NCBI GenBank assembly: GCA_000648925.1
Contig: JFHF01000044.1
Location: 1-64,000 of the forward strand
Source of the DNA: Caballeronia jiangsuensis
Lineage (GTDB): Bacteria > Pseudomonadota > Gammaproteobacteria > Burkholderiales > Burkholderiaceae
Direction of reading: 5' to 3'
DNA: 64,000 bases
The position numbers and the translations under genes were made by a program. The notes beneath the pieces were generated by a model. That model did not search any database. It saw only the letters and a program-made list of their open reading frames with translations, and was not told where the DNA came from. Every line of letters begins with the position of its first letter. The stretch's first letter is position 1. Below are positions 1-8,027 of this stretch, in pieces.

Positions 1-18
1 TTGAGATAGGAGCAGTTG

Positions 19-132
19 ATGGCGAAAGTCTGCCATTTTCCGAAGCCTGTCCATGTCCGCGCATATGTACGCTTCCGTCGAGGTCGTCCCGAAACGGTTT
101 GTGAACATTGCCGGTCGTGGCCGTCCGTTTAA
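19..132 (+). CDS. small Cys-containing protein, 37 aa
   Basis: An ATG preceded at good spacing by AGGAG (8-12) opens a 37-codon frame ending in TAA. The product is basic and carries one Cys near residue 5 and a C-x2-C pair near the C-terminus (VCEHCRSWPS), so it could bind a metal or be a very small zinc-ribbon-like protein. It lies immediately upstream of the DUF3892 gene on the same strand. I do not recognise a family and assign no function. The ribosome-binding site and the paired cysteines are the only support; a chance frame is possible. Confidence 0.45.
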   Translation: MAKVCHFPKPVHVRAYVRFRRGRPETVCEHCRSWPSV

Positions 133-206
133 CAACGGAGTTGTATAGCGAGCCGGGGCAACAATAGCCCCGGCTTCTTACGTTGCGAATTAGGAAGCGA
201 AAACCC

Positions 207-518
207 ATGGTTGCAAAAACGACGTACAAATGTGTAGCGAGAGAGATGTCTGGTGGCAGCAGCCACGAACACATCGCCTATCTGTGGTGGATCAAAATCG
301 TCGACGGAAAAACCGTTGGCGAGCCCGCGCGTTCATCCCGTGAGCAGATGGTGGCTTTCATCGAAAACTACGATCAAGATCGGGTTTGGTGCCCAGACGT
401 AAATCCCGGACGCACGGGAGCTTGGGTGCATGTGCATAGCAACGGCCGTATTAAATATGTCCAGACCGTCGCCGATGGTCGCAAGTCGGACAACCTTCTC
501 TCGCTGCCGTTGCGATAG
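207..518 (+). CDS. DUF3892 domain protein
   Basis: A 103-residue protein of unknown function. The central HEHIAYLWWI segment, the acidic turn followed by 'AFIENYD', and above all the C-terminal 'YVQTVADG..SDNLLSLP' match the pattern I know from the DUF3892 family (small proteins ending in kYlkT.aDg..pdNLLaLP). I chose the ATG at 207 over an in-frame TTG at 183 because AGGAAG (192-197) sits at proper distance before it. Family members are often found on plasmids and genomic islands, which fits the neighbouring toxin-antitoxin and recombinase remnants. The biochemical role is unknown. Confidence 0.7.
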   Translation: MVAKTTYKCVAREMSGGSSHEHIAYLWWIKIVDGKTVGEPARSSREQMVAFIENYDQDRVWCPDVNPGRTGAWVHVHSNGRIKYVQTVADGRKSDNLLSLPLR

Positions 519-679
519 CGCGCCGGTGTGATGACAGCCGAACCTGCCGCCTGTAGCGCGCGCAACAGGTGGCAGGTTGGTCCGCCGCGATAAGTCATTC
601 GCGCTGCCAATTCTTGGGGACTATCTCTGTTTAAGAATTGGGCGTTCGCGATCGATCTCGCTACTCGACTATCAAGCAT

Positions 680-1696
680 ATGCCAATCGACATTGATCAA
701 CTCTGCCGCACAATTAGAACGCCAGGGGAACTCCGAAATTTGCCTGGTTACGTCGAGAAGGTCAATCCCGCGCAGATCGGGCTTCGGCGCGTTATCTGGC
801 CGTATGGCTTCGCGTCCGAAACGCACTGTGCCTTGACGAATTGCGGCACGCCGCACAAGGCAGGGGTGATCATCGAGCTCGAAGACGGCACAGTCTCCAA
901 CATTGGACACGTTTGCGGCGCCGACAAGGACAAGTTCTCGTCGAAGTTCACGGCGGAGATGCTCAAGTTGTCCGAGTCGCGACGTCGGGAGGCAATGCTG
1001 CCGATCCTTCTTGATCGACCGGCGCTTGAAAGAACGGAACGTGTTGTACGCGCCGCGTACCACGAGGCGGAAAATTGGGTCCGCCGCGTCGCTGCGTTTG
1101 CAGCAGGTTGTCCGGAGGCGGACAGGGAACTTCGGCGCCGAATCAGCGGTGGCGCCAGCATGGCAGTTGTTGACGTAGTCGAACGCTCAGAATCTGAAAT
1201 CCGCGATCTGATAGCGGCTGGATTGGCAAGCAACCGTTCGGCCGCGCGCTACAAGGAAGTTGAGAAGGGCACTATCCGCGGCTCGACTGCGCTATCGCTC
1301 TCGGAGCAACGGATTTCGTCGCTCTGGCGCCGCGCAGATGCTTTGCTCGCTGCTAATCCGCAAGCCGTCGACATCGCCGGGCTGCAGAAACTATTCAACG
1401 AATCGGTCCATTTGCCAGAAGACGCACGACGAATCCTCGAAGAGTGCGAGGCAGCGCGGGTGTTCTTTACTCCGGCCAACTTTGCCCTGATGGCGATGCT
1501 ACCGCTATCACCAGCGGCAAAGGGCGTGCTAACTGCGCTTACGATAGACAAACTCGATAACTCTGTAGTGCAATCACCCGCGCGCCAGGTCCTTCCGAAT
1601 GCGGCAGGAGATCGGCCGCTTAACAAGAGGCAGCGAGATCTTCATCGAAAGATGGAAGCGATCCAGCGCGCGGCGCAACGGGTCATCAAACGATAG
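680..1696 (+). CDS. hypothetical protein with Cys/His cluster, 338 aa
   Basis: Not recognised. The N-terminal third carries a possible metal-binding cluster (HCALTNCGTPH, then GHVCG about 25 residues later). The rest is mainly charged alpha-helix with many Arg and Glu, ending in a basic tail (QRAAQRVIKR). This layout suggests a nucleic-acid-associated protein, but nothing specific. The ATG at 680 is preferred to a TTG at 638 although neither has a convincing ribosome-binding site. The gene sits between the DUF3892 gene and the CoiA-like gene, all on the + strand, in what looks like an accessory island. Coding status is supported by length and steady GC-rich third positions. Confidence 0.55.
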   Translation: MPIDIDQLCRTIRTPGELRNLPGYVEKVNPAQIGLRRVIWPYGFASETHCALTNCGTPHKAGVIIELEDGTVSNIGHVCGADKDKFSSKFTAEMLKLSESRRREAMLPILLDRPALERTERVVRAAYHEAENWVRRVAAFAAGCPEADRELRRRISGGASMAVVDVVERSESEIRDLIAAGLASNRSAARYKEVEKGTIRGSTALSLSEQRISSLWRRADALLAANPQAVDIAGLQKLFNESVHLPEDARRILEECEAARVFFTPANFALMAMLPLSPAAKGVLTALTIDKLDNSVVQSPARQVLPNAAGDRPLNKRQRDLHRKMEAIQRAAQRVIKR

Positions 1697-1733
1697 CGCA
1701 GCAGGTTCCGTTTCTGACCAGAGATCTTGACTA

Positions 1734-2768
1734 ATGCGCATCACTTCGATGGGGTCTGCTCGCCCGAGTCCGCGAGATGGACGGGCGAAAGACGCGGTCT
1801 TCGCGCTGAACGTATCGGGCAAGCTCGTGCATGTTTCAGAGGTTCCACGCGGGAAAGCATGTGAGTGCTGCTGCGTTGCCTGCGGCTCACGTGTGATTGC
1901 CAAGCAGGGAAACCAAACCGCGTGGCACTTTGCCCACCTATCCACAGCGGATTGTCTGCACGCAGCTGAGACGGCACTGCATAAGGCCGTCAAACAAGTA
2001 ATCCTCGAAGGAGATGTAATTCGCACTCCTGATCTCGTTGTTGAGGCGAGGGTGAACGTTGGCCCCTATGTTGGTCATGCAAAACGTTGCTTGAAGGGGC
2101 GCGCGGTCCTTTATGCTGGGCCTCGACTCGAGGTCCGTTTGGGTGAAATCGTGGCCGACGCGGTGGTCACAACGCACGACAGACAGTTAATCATCGAAGT
2201 CGCAGTCGAGCATCCTGTGGACGACGAGAAGCTCCGAAAACTCGCTTACATGCAGACGCCTGCGATCGAACTGGAAGCCTGGAGGTTGGATCGCACGGTG
2301 GATTGGACCAAAATCCGATCCTTCATCAGTGAGTCTGTCGAAGGGCGAAAGTGGCTGTTCAACTCGCGCGCCGGGCAACTGATGAAGGAGGCGCAGGCAG
2401 AAGCTCAAGCTCTGGCTGACGCACATGCCCAAGCTGCCAGACGCAACGTTACGAGCCGCGATATGCCACGGTCCCAGACAATGGCTGGTAGCTTTGGCCG
2501 TCGCGGGGACGATACCGTGCTGACGGGCGATTGGCAAACTGATGCAACGACAAAGTTGAAACGGCTGTGGCACAGACATCGCGTTGACCGGCTTCTCACC
2601 GTGACCCCCTCCTTCGCAGCGGCCGATATGATATTGCGGTGGGAGGAGAAGGATGCGCACGAGGGGGATGTGCAATCTCACTTCGAGAGTCTACTTGCAG
2701 TGCTGGCGACCATCGCACACATTACATATCGCGATGAGAACGGCGTTATCGTCGAGCTCCGGCAGTAA
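1734..2768 (+). CDS. CoiA-like competence/nuclease-fold protein
   Basis: A 344-residue protein with the CoiA-like layout. There is a Cys-rich segment (C43, C45-C47, C50, as in KACECCCVACG) followed by 'AKQGN..AWHFAH' (residues 56-68), then 'AETALHKAVKQ'. The core has D142 in 'ADAVVTTHD' and E155 in 'LIIEVAVEH', resembling a PD-(D/E)xK nuclease strand pair, with Lys166 (EKLRKL) possibly replacing the usual catalytic Lys. CoiA itself acts in processing incoming single-stranded DNA. The wider family is common on islands and its role here is unknown. The 38 bp gap after the preceding gene would allow co-transcription. No clear ribosome-binding site is seen before 1734; ATG 1749 is an alternative. 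Confidence 0.6.
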   Translation: MRITSMGSARPSPRDGRAKDAVFALNVSGKLVHVSEVPRGKACECCCVACGSRVIAKQGNQTAWHFAHLSTADCLHAAETALHKAVKQVILEGDVIRTPDLVVEARVNVGPYVGHAKRCLKGRAVLYAGPRLEVRLGEIVADAVVTTHDRQLIIEVAVEHPVDDEKLRKLAYMQTPAIELEAWRLDRTVDWTKIRSFISESVEGRKWLFNSRAGQLMKEAQAEAQALADAHAQAARRNVTSRDMPRSQTMAGSFGRRGDDTVLTGDWQTDATTKLKRLWHRHRVDRLLTVTPSFAAADMILRWEEKDAHEGDVQSHFESLLAVLATIAHITYRDENGVIVELRQ

Positions 2769-2886
2769 CTCTAACTTGGGGCGAAGCCCGCCTTGTCGGG
2801 ATCGAACGACAGGACAAGTTAAAGGCGAGGGACCGCGCTATGGCTTGCTCGAGCCGCCACGTCGCCCAGATTGATGCTTCCGTTCG

Positions 2887-3180
2887 TCATCGCCTCGCTC
2901 GCCTTCCATAGTTCTGCCGCGCGCCCACAATCCGCACAATTTCGATAATGCCGGTTCGCTTCAAGATCCGATAGACGAGCACGTAATTGGGCGCCAACAC
3001 CATTTCGCGCGTGCCGCGGCGGCGGCCGACGCGGTATAGCTCGGGATGCTCAGGCAGGGCGTCCGTCTGTTGTTCTATCCGGTCGTCCAGTTCGAGCGCG
3101 GCTGCGGGGTTGTCCTCGGCGATGTAATCGAAGATGTTGTTGCGGTCCTCGCGCGCCTTCGCACGCCACTCGACGATCAA
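2887..3180 (-). CDS. parE: RelE/ParE-superfamily toxin
   Basis: A 97-residue protein with the ParE fold signature: an N-terminal 'VEWRAKAREDRNNIFDYIAEDNP' type helix pair, 'HPELYRVGRRRGTREMVL', and the final strands 'YVLVYRILKRTGIIEIVRIVGARQ'. ParE toxins of characterised systems poison DNA gyrase, and the antitoxin keeps them inactive. Translation is predicted to start at TTG 3180, which overlaps the antitoxin stop codon (TTGA), so the two genes are translationally coupled in the order antitoxin-toxin. The second gene is assigned as toxin by sequence and by this arrangement. The target is not shown by the sequence. Confidence 0.85.
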   Translation of the reverse strand: MIVEWRAKAREDRNNIFDYIAEDNPAAALELDDRIEQQTDALPEHPELYRVGRRRGTREMVLAPNYVLVYRILKRTGIIEIVRIVGARQNYGRRARR

Positions 3181-3644
3181 GATTCAGCCTCGCCGCCTGC
3201 GAGCCGCTTGCGCAACGCGGCCTTCTTGTCGGCCATCTCCTTTTGCACCTGCGCATGCGGCACGTTCGGCCGCGGATCGTCTAACGATTCCTGCACCTGT
3301 TCACGAAACCACTTTTCATATGCGGCCGCGTTCGAGTGCGTCTGCTTCATGGCTTCGGCGCGATCGGGTCGGCTCTGCCGATCGATTTGAGCTTCGTCGG
3401 GCCGCCACGCTTCAAGCGAGAATCGCCCATTCTGCAAACCGAGCGCGCGGATCACCTCGAGCGCCTTGACCGGGTTACGAAACGCGCGCGGCCGACGATT
3501 GTTCGAGGTGACCAGCACAGCAGTGCCGGCGGTGCGTGTCTCCAGCTCGATGAAGAACTGGCCGCCGTCGGCGCGAAGGATGGCATTTAGCACGCCACCG
3601 GCCTGGGCGGCGGCGGTGGCCTGTGACACATCGAGGGTTTTCAT
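3177..3644 (-). CDS. putative antitoxin of the ParE-type pair
   Basis: A 155-residue protein directly upstream of, and overlapping, the ParE-type toxin gene. The N-terminal 'MKTLDVSQATAAAQAGGVLNA' segment could be an operator-binding or Phd-like part. The C-terminal third is a charged helix (KEMADKKAALRKRLAGGE) of the kind that wraps a ParE toxin. It is longer than a typical ParD (about 80 aa) and has an extra middle domain with 'FFIELETRTAGTAVLVTSN'. ATG 3644 was chosen over the upstream start at 3686 because homology-like content begins there. Antitoxin function is inferred from position and gene overlap, not from a recognised domain. Confidence 0.65.
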   Translation of the reverse strand: MKTLDVSQATAAAQAGGVLNAILRADGGQFFIELETRTAGTAVLVTSNNRRPRAFRNPVKALEVIRALGLQNGRFSLEAWRPDEAQIDRQSRPDRAEAMKQTHSNAAAYEKWFREQVQESLDDPRPNVPHAQVQKEMADKKAALRKRLAGGEAES

Positions 3645-3843
3645 CGCGCACTCAATGAACGAGGTTTCCACGACTAATAGTAGCACGTGTACCGAATAAT
3701 CATCGTGAGTGGTGCCATTTTGTCATAACGCCTCCCCACAGGGGTGTCATTTAAAGTAATACGAATACGCGGCGACATGCAGCGGTTGGATTTATCGTTA
3801 TTCGTAACTCAAAATTGAAGCTCCAAACAGACAGAGGCGAAGC

Positions 3844-4359
3844 ATGGCAGCCGATAAAAATATTTCGTTACCTGTAACAGAAAAGCGAGGTCGGGGCCGG
3901 CCGCGGAAGCTCGACGCCATGACGAACGCCCAGCGTCAGGCCGCCTTTCGGGCACGTCATAAGACGGACAAAAAACCCGTTACCGTAACGAAAAATGAGT
4001 ATGACGAGCTTGTGCTCGAATGTGAGCGGCTGCGCGAAGAATTGGCGATGGCTCGTCGCGCGATCGCAAAGCCACGCGGCCGTATGGCGAGCGAGGGCGA
4101 GCCTCCCGCTGCCTCGGCGGTGTTGGCCAAGCCCGTGCCGCCGGCGGACGAGGCGGAATCGGATAACAAGCGGCTGGTGGTGACGATGAACGGCCGCGAG
4201 ATTTTTTCGCTCCAGCGTCTGGAGGCGCATTACGGGATATCCAAGCGCGCCGTGCTAGAGCGGCTGATCTGGTGGGTGGATCGCAGCGTCGTGCAGTCCT
4301 TTGGAGAGGACGATATGGCATTTAACCGTTACTTGAGTCGCGTAACTAAAAATCGTTGA
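3844..4359 (+). CDS. basic AT-hook-like DNA-binding protein, 171 aa
   Basis: The N-terminus has an AT-hook-like core (RGRGRPRK, residues 16-23) followed by 'TNAQRQAAFRARHK', a short basic region seen in small Burkholderiales accessory proteins. A Leu-rich coiled coil follows (residues 48-70, YDELVLECERLREELAMARR). The C-terminal third reads like a small winged or helix-turn-helix unit (LQRLEAHYGISKRAVLERLIWW). A purine-rich ribosome-binding site (AGAGGCGA) precedes ATG 3844. Function is unknown; a nucleoid-associated or plasmid-control role is possible. The inverted sequence GTTA-Nx-GTAAC occurs upstream and inside the gene, which hints at self-binding but is unproven. Confidence 0.55.
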   Translation: MAADKNISLPVTEKRGRGRPRKLDAMTNAQRQAAFRARHKTDKKPVTVTKNEYDELVLECERLREELAMARRAIAKPRGRMASEGEPPAASAVLAKPVPPADEAESDNKRLVVTMNGREIFSLQRLEAHYGISKRAVLERLIWWVDRSVVQSFGEDDMAFNRYLSRVTKNR

Positions 4360-4407
4360 GGTTTTGAGCAAGAGCTCAGTTGCTCAATCAATGGTTCTCC
4401 GCGTGTG

Positions 4408-4845
4408 TCAAAGACGGATGCGATCGACCACGTCGAGGCTGACGTCGTCGCGGCGCCGGTCATACAGCTGCGTGGTGCGCGTCGACGCGTAGTTCGCCAT
4501 CGCCGCTGCATTTTCGAGCGTGCCCGTTTTTCAGGTACGCGGTGATGCCGGTTGCGCGGAATGTATGGTTGCCGATCTTCGTGCCGATCCCGAACGCGAG
4601 CGCCCGACGCCTGATCATCGCATACGCGTTGGCCTGCGGCAGCGGCGTGGAACTCAGCTGCCCGGTGCCGCGCGCGATCGTGCGGAACAGCGGCCCTTTC
4701 GGCTCGTCGCGTAGGCCAGCCTGTTCGAGATACGCATGCAGATAGGCCTCAAGCGTGTGATGACAGGGCATCGCGTGCGCCTTGCCGCCCTTTTCACGCA
4801 GGCGCACCCATAGACGCCGCTGCTGCAAGTCCCGCCCCGTCGCGT
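4408..4845 (-). pseudogene. tyrosine recombinase, C-terminal fragment, frameshifted
   Basis: The reverse strand encodes the catalytic half of a phage-type integrase: 'WVRLREKGGKAHAMPCHHTLEAYL', 'KGPLFRT', and 'GNHTFRATGITAYLKNG' with the HxxR motif. After 'LKNG' the frame shifts by one base (an extra base in aacgggcacg). The other frame continues TLENAAAMANYASTRTTQLYDRR to a TGA at 4408-4410, supplying the active-site Tyr. The N-terminal domain is absent: homology stops at about 4845, where the oppositely oriented GNAT fragment begins. It is thus doubly inactivated, 5' truncated and frameshifted. It marks an old integration or deletion event. Confidence 0.85.
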
Positions 4846-5212
4846 GCTCGGTTACTACTCGATTGCGCCGACCTCCGCCCGCTATGAGCAGACCCCGGAA
4901 AGCGCTCGCAAGGGTCTGCCGCGACACGCGGTACCGGGCTTTCGCCTGGCGCGCCTCGCCACCGACGCAAGCCTGCATGGTGAGGGCCTTGGTACCCAGC
5001 TGCTGCTTGCGGCCAGTCTTCGATGCATCAAAGTCGCCGGCGAGGTCGGCGGCGTTGCGCTCTTCATCGACGCCAAAACCGAACGCGCCACAAAGTGGTA
5101 CGAAGCGCGCGGGGCCGAGCGCCTGATCGGCGTGCCGGATGGTTTTCCGATTCCGTTGGTGATTCCTCTCAAAACCCTTGAAGCCGCATTGAAAGCGGCT
5201 GGCAAGCTCTAA
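4840..5212 (+). pseudogene. GNAT acetyltransferase (TacT-like), 5' truncated
   Basis: The frame reads 'LGYYSIAPTSARYEQTPE', 'FRLARLATDASLHGEGLGTQLLLAA' (acetyl-CoA-binding motif A, with G-x-G-L-G), and 'FIDAKTERATKWYEARGAERL'. It ends in the proline-rich strand 'GFPIPLVIPLKTLE'. This is the arrangement of TacT/AtaT-type GNAT toxins, which acetylate aminoacyl-tRNA. About 40 N-terminal residues are missing because the reading frame starts exactly where the recombinase fragment ends. No ribbon-helix-helix antitoxin gene is seen upstream. An internal ATG (4844) could still be used, but the missing strands belong to the fold, so activity is unlikely. Confidence 0.75.
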
Positions 5213-5214
5213 GG

Positions 5215-5770
5215 GGCGTCTCTAATGACGTTTTTAGCCGTCGCCAGCATATGATGCAGCAAGCGATTTTCAAGAAGGCCTCGTGGATGAAAGCGAGCTG
5301 TTCGAAGCGAATGCGTAGCCGGCGAAAGTTGTGAAGCCACGAAATGGTTCGCTCCTGTCGCAGATGGGTGGAATAGCCTCGACCAGCGCCTGGAGTTGAG
5401 TCACGTCGTTGCGGTTGGCGCCGGTCAGTATCACCGCGAGCGGGATGCCCTGCGCCTCGGTGATGAGGTGGTGCTTTGAACCGGGTCGCGCGCGGTCTGT
5501 GGGATTCGGTCCTGTTTTTGACCTGAGCCCACAGCACGGATTGAAGATGAGTCAACGATGACGCGAGACCAGTCGATTTGGTCGGCTGCACGTAACCGCG
5601 CAAGCAGCACCTCGTGCAACTGGTCCCAGACGCCTGCCTCCTGCCAGTCACGCAGGCGACGCCAGCAACTCATGCCGCTGCCGCAGCCGATCTCGCGAGG
5701 TAGTAGGGGTCCCAACGCAGGCCTGTCTGTAAGACGAAGAGGATATACCCCGCCGATTTTCGAGCACAAC
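5215..5770 (-). mobile_element. IS5-family transposase remnant
   Basis: Pieces of one IS5-like transposase occur in different frames of the reverse strand. From 5770 downward come 'GCGSGMSCWRRLRDWQEAGVW', 'DQLHEVLLARLRAADQIDWSR', and the catalytic-Asp strand 'VIVDSSSIRAV'. A shifted stretch that would carry the GAN-R-N-D motif follows. The end is 'RTISWLHNFRRLRIRFEQLAF' and 'EAFLKIACCIICWRRL', the usual C-terminus with its 'E' motif helix. Several frameshifts separate these blocks, so no functional enzyme remains. A possible inverted-repeat end (ggggcgtctctaa) lies at about 5213-5225, next to the GNAT stop codon. The other end was not identified. Confidence 0.75.
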
Positions 5771-5905
5771 GGCCAGAAGGTTATCCCGATCGAAAGCGTC
5801 TACGCTGTCTTCGAGGCCAAGCCGTCGATCAACGCGACTCAAGTGAGATACGCCCAAGACAAGGTCGAAAGCGTGCGTCGCCTCTATCGCACGAGCATGC
5901 TGTTC
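5745..5905 (+). pseudogene. DUF6602-like protein fragment
   Basis: Between the IS5 remnant and the TetR gene, one frame reads 'GQKVIPIESVYAVFEAKPSIN' and then 'QVRYAQDKVESVRRLYRTS'. This is the conserved core of DUF6602 proteins (iPvEsVyavIEvK ... A..Ki.svr.L.rts), a nuclease-like family often found in defence or island settings. Neither the start nor the C-terminal half is present; the frame dissolves after about 5905. It is most likely a relic left by the IS insertion or deletion. Confidence 0.55.
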
Positions 5906-5997
5906 CTTGGCTACGGGTGGCGTTCAACTGCCCTCAAGAATGTGGGCAGATGTTGGCGTCCGGTTTGCATCGCTGATCCATGTTAATTGGGGCGCGT

Positions 5998-6684
5998 TCA
6001 AGTGATGCGTCCCTCGGATAACTTCACTGGCGCTTCGGGACGCTTCCGCTGTTGTGTCGTTCTCGTTGAACCGACGGGCGCGGTAAGCATCCCCACCATC
6101 GCATCGACAAAATTTTGAAACGGGTCAACTCTGTACCATGCCGAGTCTTTATGCTTATCAGAGTCAATTGACGCCTCGTAGGCCGTGAGAAATCCAGTCA
6201 ACGACCAAAAGAAGAAGATCACGCGTTGAGCGACTATTTCCGGCGGGAAATCCGAGAGGAAATCGCGTATGTAAGCAACGGCGCGATCGTACTCTTTGTA
6301 ATTCATCTCACGAGTCAGCGCACGAACTTGCGGACGACGTGACTGCAGTACCATCCCAAGGAACCTTGCAGTATGAGAGATGCTACCGTCTAGGGGCTCC
6401 GAGAGTGGCCATGTTACGAGCGCCTCCACAACCTCTCTCAGTGAGCGCGGCCCACCGTTTCGCTCAATCTCTGCCAGCCGCGATCCCCATAACTTGTCGG
6501 CCTGGCCCATCGCCTCGATGATCACTTGGCGAATCAACTCCTCCTTGGAGCGGAAGTAGTAGTTCAACGAGCCTGGATTCTTGAGTTCGGCCGCGGCCAC
6601 GATATCGCGGACAGTTACGGCTTCGACGCCCAACTTGGCGAACAGTCGCACGGCGGCGAGTTTAATGCGGTCAGTAGTATCCAT
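5998..6684 (-). CDS. TetR/AcrR-family regulator
   Basis: A 228-residue repressor-type protein. The N-terminus has the TetR three-helix DNA-binding unit ('RIKLAAVRLFAKLGVEAVTVRDIVAAAELKNPGSLNYYFRSKEELI'-like pattern, residues about 5-50). The remainder is the helical ligand-binding/dimer domain. ATG 6684 is preferred to TTG 6717 because TetR domains usually begin close to the start; neither has a strong ribosome-binding site. The gene is divergent from the acyl-CoA dehydrogenase cluster and shares a 234 bp promoter region containing an inverted repeat and a good sigma-70 promoter. It is therefore the best candidate for the local regulator of the terpene cluster, by inference. Confidence 0.88.
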   Translation of the reverse strand: MDTTDRIKLAAVRLFAKLGVEAVTVRDIVAAAELKNPGSLNYYFRSKEELIRQVIIEAMGQADKLWGSRLAEIERNGGPRSLREVVEALVTWPLSEPLDGSISHTARFLGMVLQSRRPQVRALTREMNYKEYDRAVAYIRDFLSDFPPEIVAQRVIFFFWSLTGFLTAYEASIDSDKHKDSAWYRVDPFQNFVDAMVGMLTAPVGSTRTTQQRKRPEAPVKLSEGRIT

Positions 6685-6802
6685 ATCGACTAGGTCGTGG
6701 GCCGTCGGCACCAACAAGGTGGTTAGAGCATTCTACTTTATCGACCTCAGCCCGAAAGCGGCTTGTTGATAGGACCAAGGCCGCCCGGGGTAGTGGTTTA
6801 CG

Positions 6803-6861
6803 CAAGTATACACTTGTTTTATACAGTTGTTCTTGACGCTTGTTTTAGTGGCTCGTATAGT
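6803..6861 (+). promoter_or_regulatory. sigma-70 promoter and likely TetR operator of the catabolic cluster
   Basis: A -35 TTGACG (6833-6838) and a -10 TATAGT (6856-6861) are separated by 17 bp, close to consensus, and point toward the acyl-CoA dehydrogenase start at 6919. Just upstream lies an inverted repeat CAAGT-atac-ACTTG (6803-6816). A 9 bp direct repeat, CTTGTTTTA, occurs at 6813-6821 and 6839-6847, the second copy inside the promoter spacer. Either repeat could be bound by the divergent TetR protein. Motifs are visible; the regulator assignment is inference. Confidence 0.65.
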
Positions 6862-6918
6862 CGACTCACGCTGGCACATTTCTCGAGCAGATCGACCCGA
6901 TGACACGGATGAGAGACC

Positions 6919-7998
6919 ATGATTTCTTTTGAGCTTTCCGAAGACCAGACTATCGCCCAATCGGCCCTCCGTGAGTTTGCTGCGGAGGTACTTGCGCCAA
7001 ACGCCCGTGGTGTAGACGACGAGGCAAAGCTCAGCGCTTCAACGCTGAACCTTCTGTGGTCCCTCGGTGTGGCGCAGTCCCGCCTCGGCACGGACGAAGC
7101 CGGCGGTGCACTGATGAGCGCACTTCTCCTGGAGGAGCTTGCCCGAGGCGACGCTTCCGCGGCAGTGGCAGTCGCATCGTCGTTAGGCTTTGCAGCAGCT
7201 ATCCGCGATTTCGGCTCCCCGGAGCAGATCGAGCGTTTCCGTTCCGTTTTTGCCGAGGAGAGATTTCATGCGGCGGGCGTATTGTTGGTTGAGCCGACCC
7301 CGGCGTTCGACCGAACTAACCTTCGAACCACTGCGCAAGTGGCGACAGGCGGCTACCTCTTGAGTGGAGTCAAGAGCTTCGTGCCTCTTGTGGACGACTG
7401 TCAGCATTTCCTAGTCGTGGCAAAACTGAACGACCAACAGGAAGCGTTCATTGTGGACGCGGGCTGTACGGGCCTAACGATTAGCAACCGACATGCAACA
7501 CTCGGCTTGCGTGGGCTTGCCGCAGGGGAAATTGTCTTCGATAACGTGTACGTGCCAGAGCGGAATCGCCTTGGCGGTCACGGAAGCGCGGTCGTTGACC
7601 GTTTGTTAGACGCCTCTCGCGCGTCACTCTCAGCCATCCTTACCGGGGTCAGCGCCTCGGTAATGGACTATGTGATCCCTTATACAAAAGAGCGCGTCGC
7701 TCACGGGAGTGAGCTTGCCAAAAAGCAGGTGATTGCCTTCCGCATAGCTGACATGCACATGAAGATTGAAGGAATGCGTTGGATGTACTGGCGAGCCGCA
7801 TCGACGATCGACCAGCAGCGTCCCTCTTCCCGCTTTTCCCGTCTTTCTCAGATATATGCGAGTAGGAACGCGATGTGGATCGCTGACGAGGGCTTGCAGA
7901 TGCTCGGGGGGCACGGATACACCCGAGACTTCCCGCTCGAGATGTGGTACCGCGACGTCAGGACCCTGTCGGTGCTGGATGGAATTGTCGGGATTTAG
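6919..7998 (+). CDS. acyl-CoA dehydrogenase subunit lacking the catalytic Glu (possible amber truncation)
   Basis: A 359-residue FAD-type acyl-CoA dehydrogenase with the N-terminal helical, middle beta and C-terminal helical domains ('EDQTIAQSALREFAAEV', 'GVKSFVPLVDD', 'QMLGGHGYTRDFPLEMWYRDVR'). Where the family has EG at the active-site base, this protein has 'VLDGIVGI' and then stops. The frame beyond the TAG (7996-7998) continues for 10 codons (DTSRNLGDKR) to a TGA at 8029-8031 that overlaps the next start as ATGA. That is the arrangement of coupled genes and suggests the TAG arose from a CAG codon. With the following gene it probably forms a heteromeric dehydrogenase, as in steroid and cyclic-acid catabolism, in which only one subunit is catalytic. 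Confidence 0.85.
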   Translation: MISFELSEDQTIAQSALREFAAEVLAPNARGVDDEAKLSASTLNLLWSLGVAQSRLGTDEAGGALMSALLLEELARGDASAAVAVASSLGFAAAIRDFGSPEQIERFRSVFAEERFHAAGVLLVEPTPAFDRTNLRTTAQVATGGYLLSGVKSFVPLVDDCQHFLVVAKLNDQQEAFIVDAGCTGLTISNRHATLGLRGLAAGEIVFDNVYVPERNRLGGHGSAVVDRLLDASRASLSAILTGVSASVMDYVIPYTKERVAHGSELAKKQVIAFRIADMHMKIEGMRWMYWRAASTIDQQRPSSRFSRLSQIYASRNAMWIADEGLQMLGGHGYTRDFPLEMWYRDVRTLSVLDGIVGI

Positions 7999-8027
7999 GA
8001 TACGTCGAGAAATCTGGGAGATAAGAG

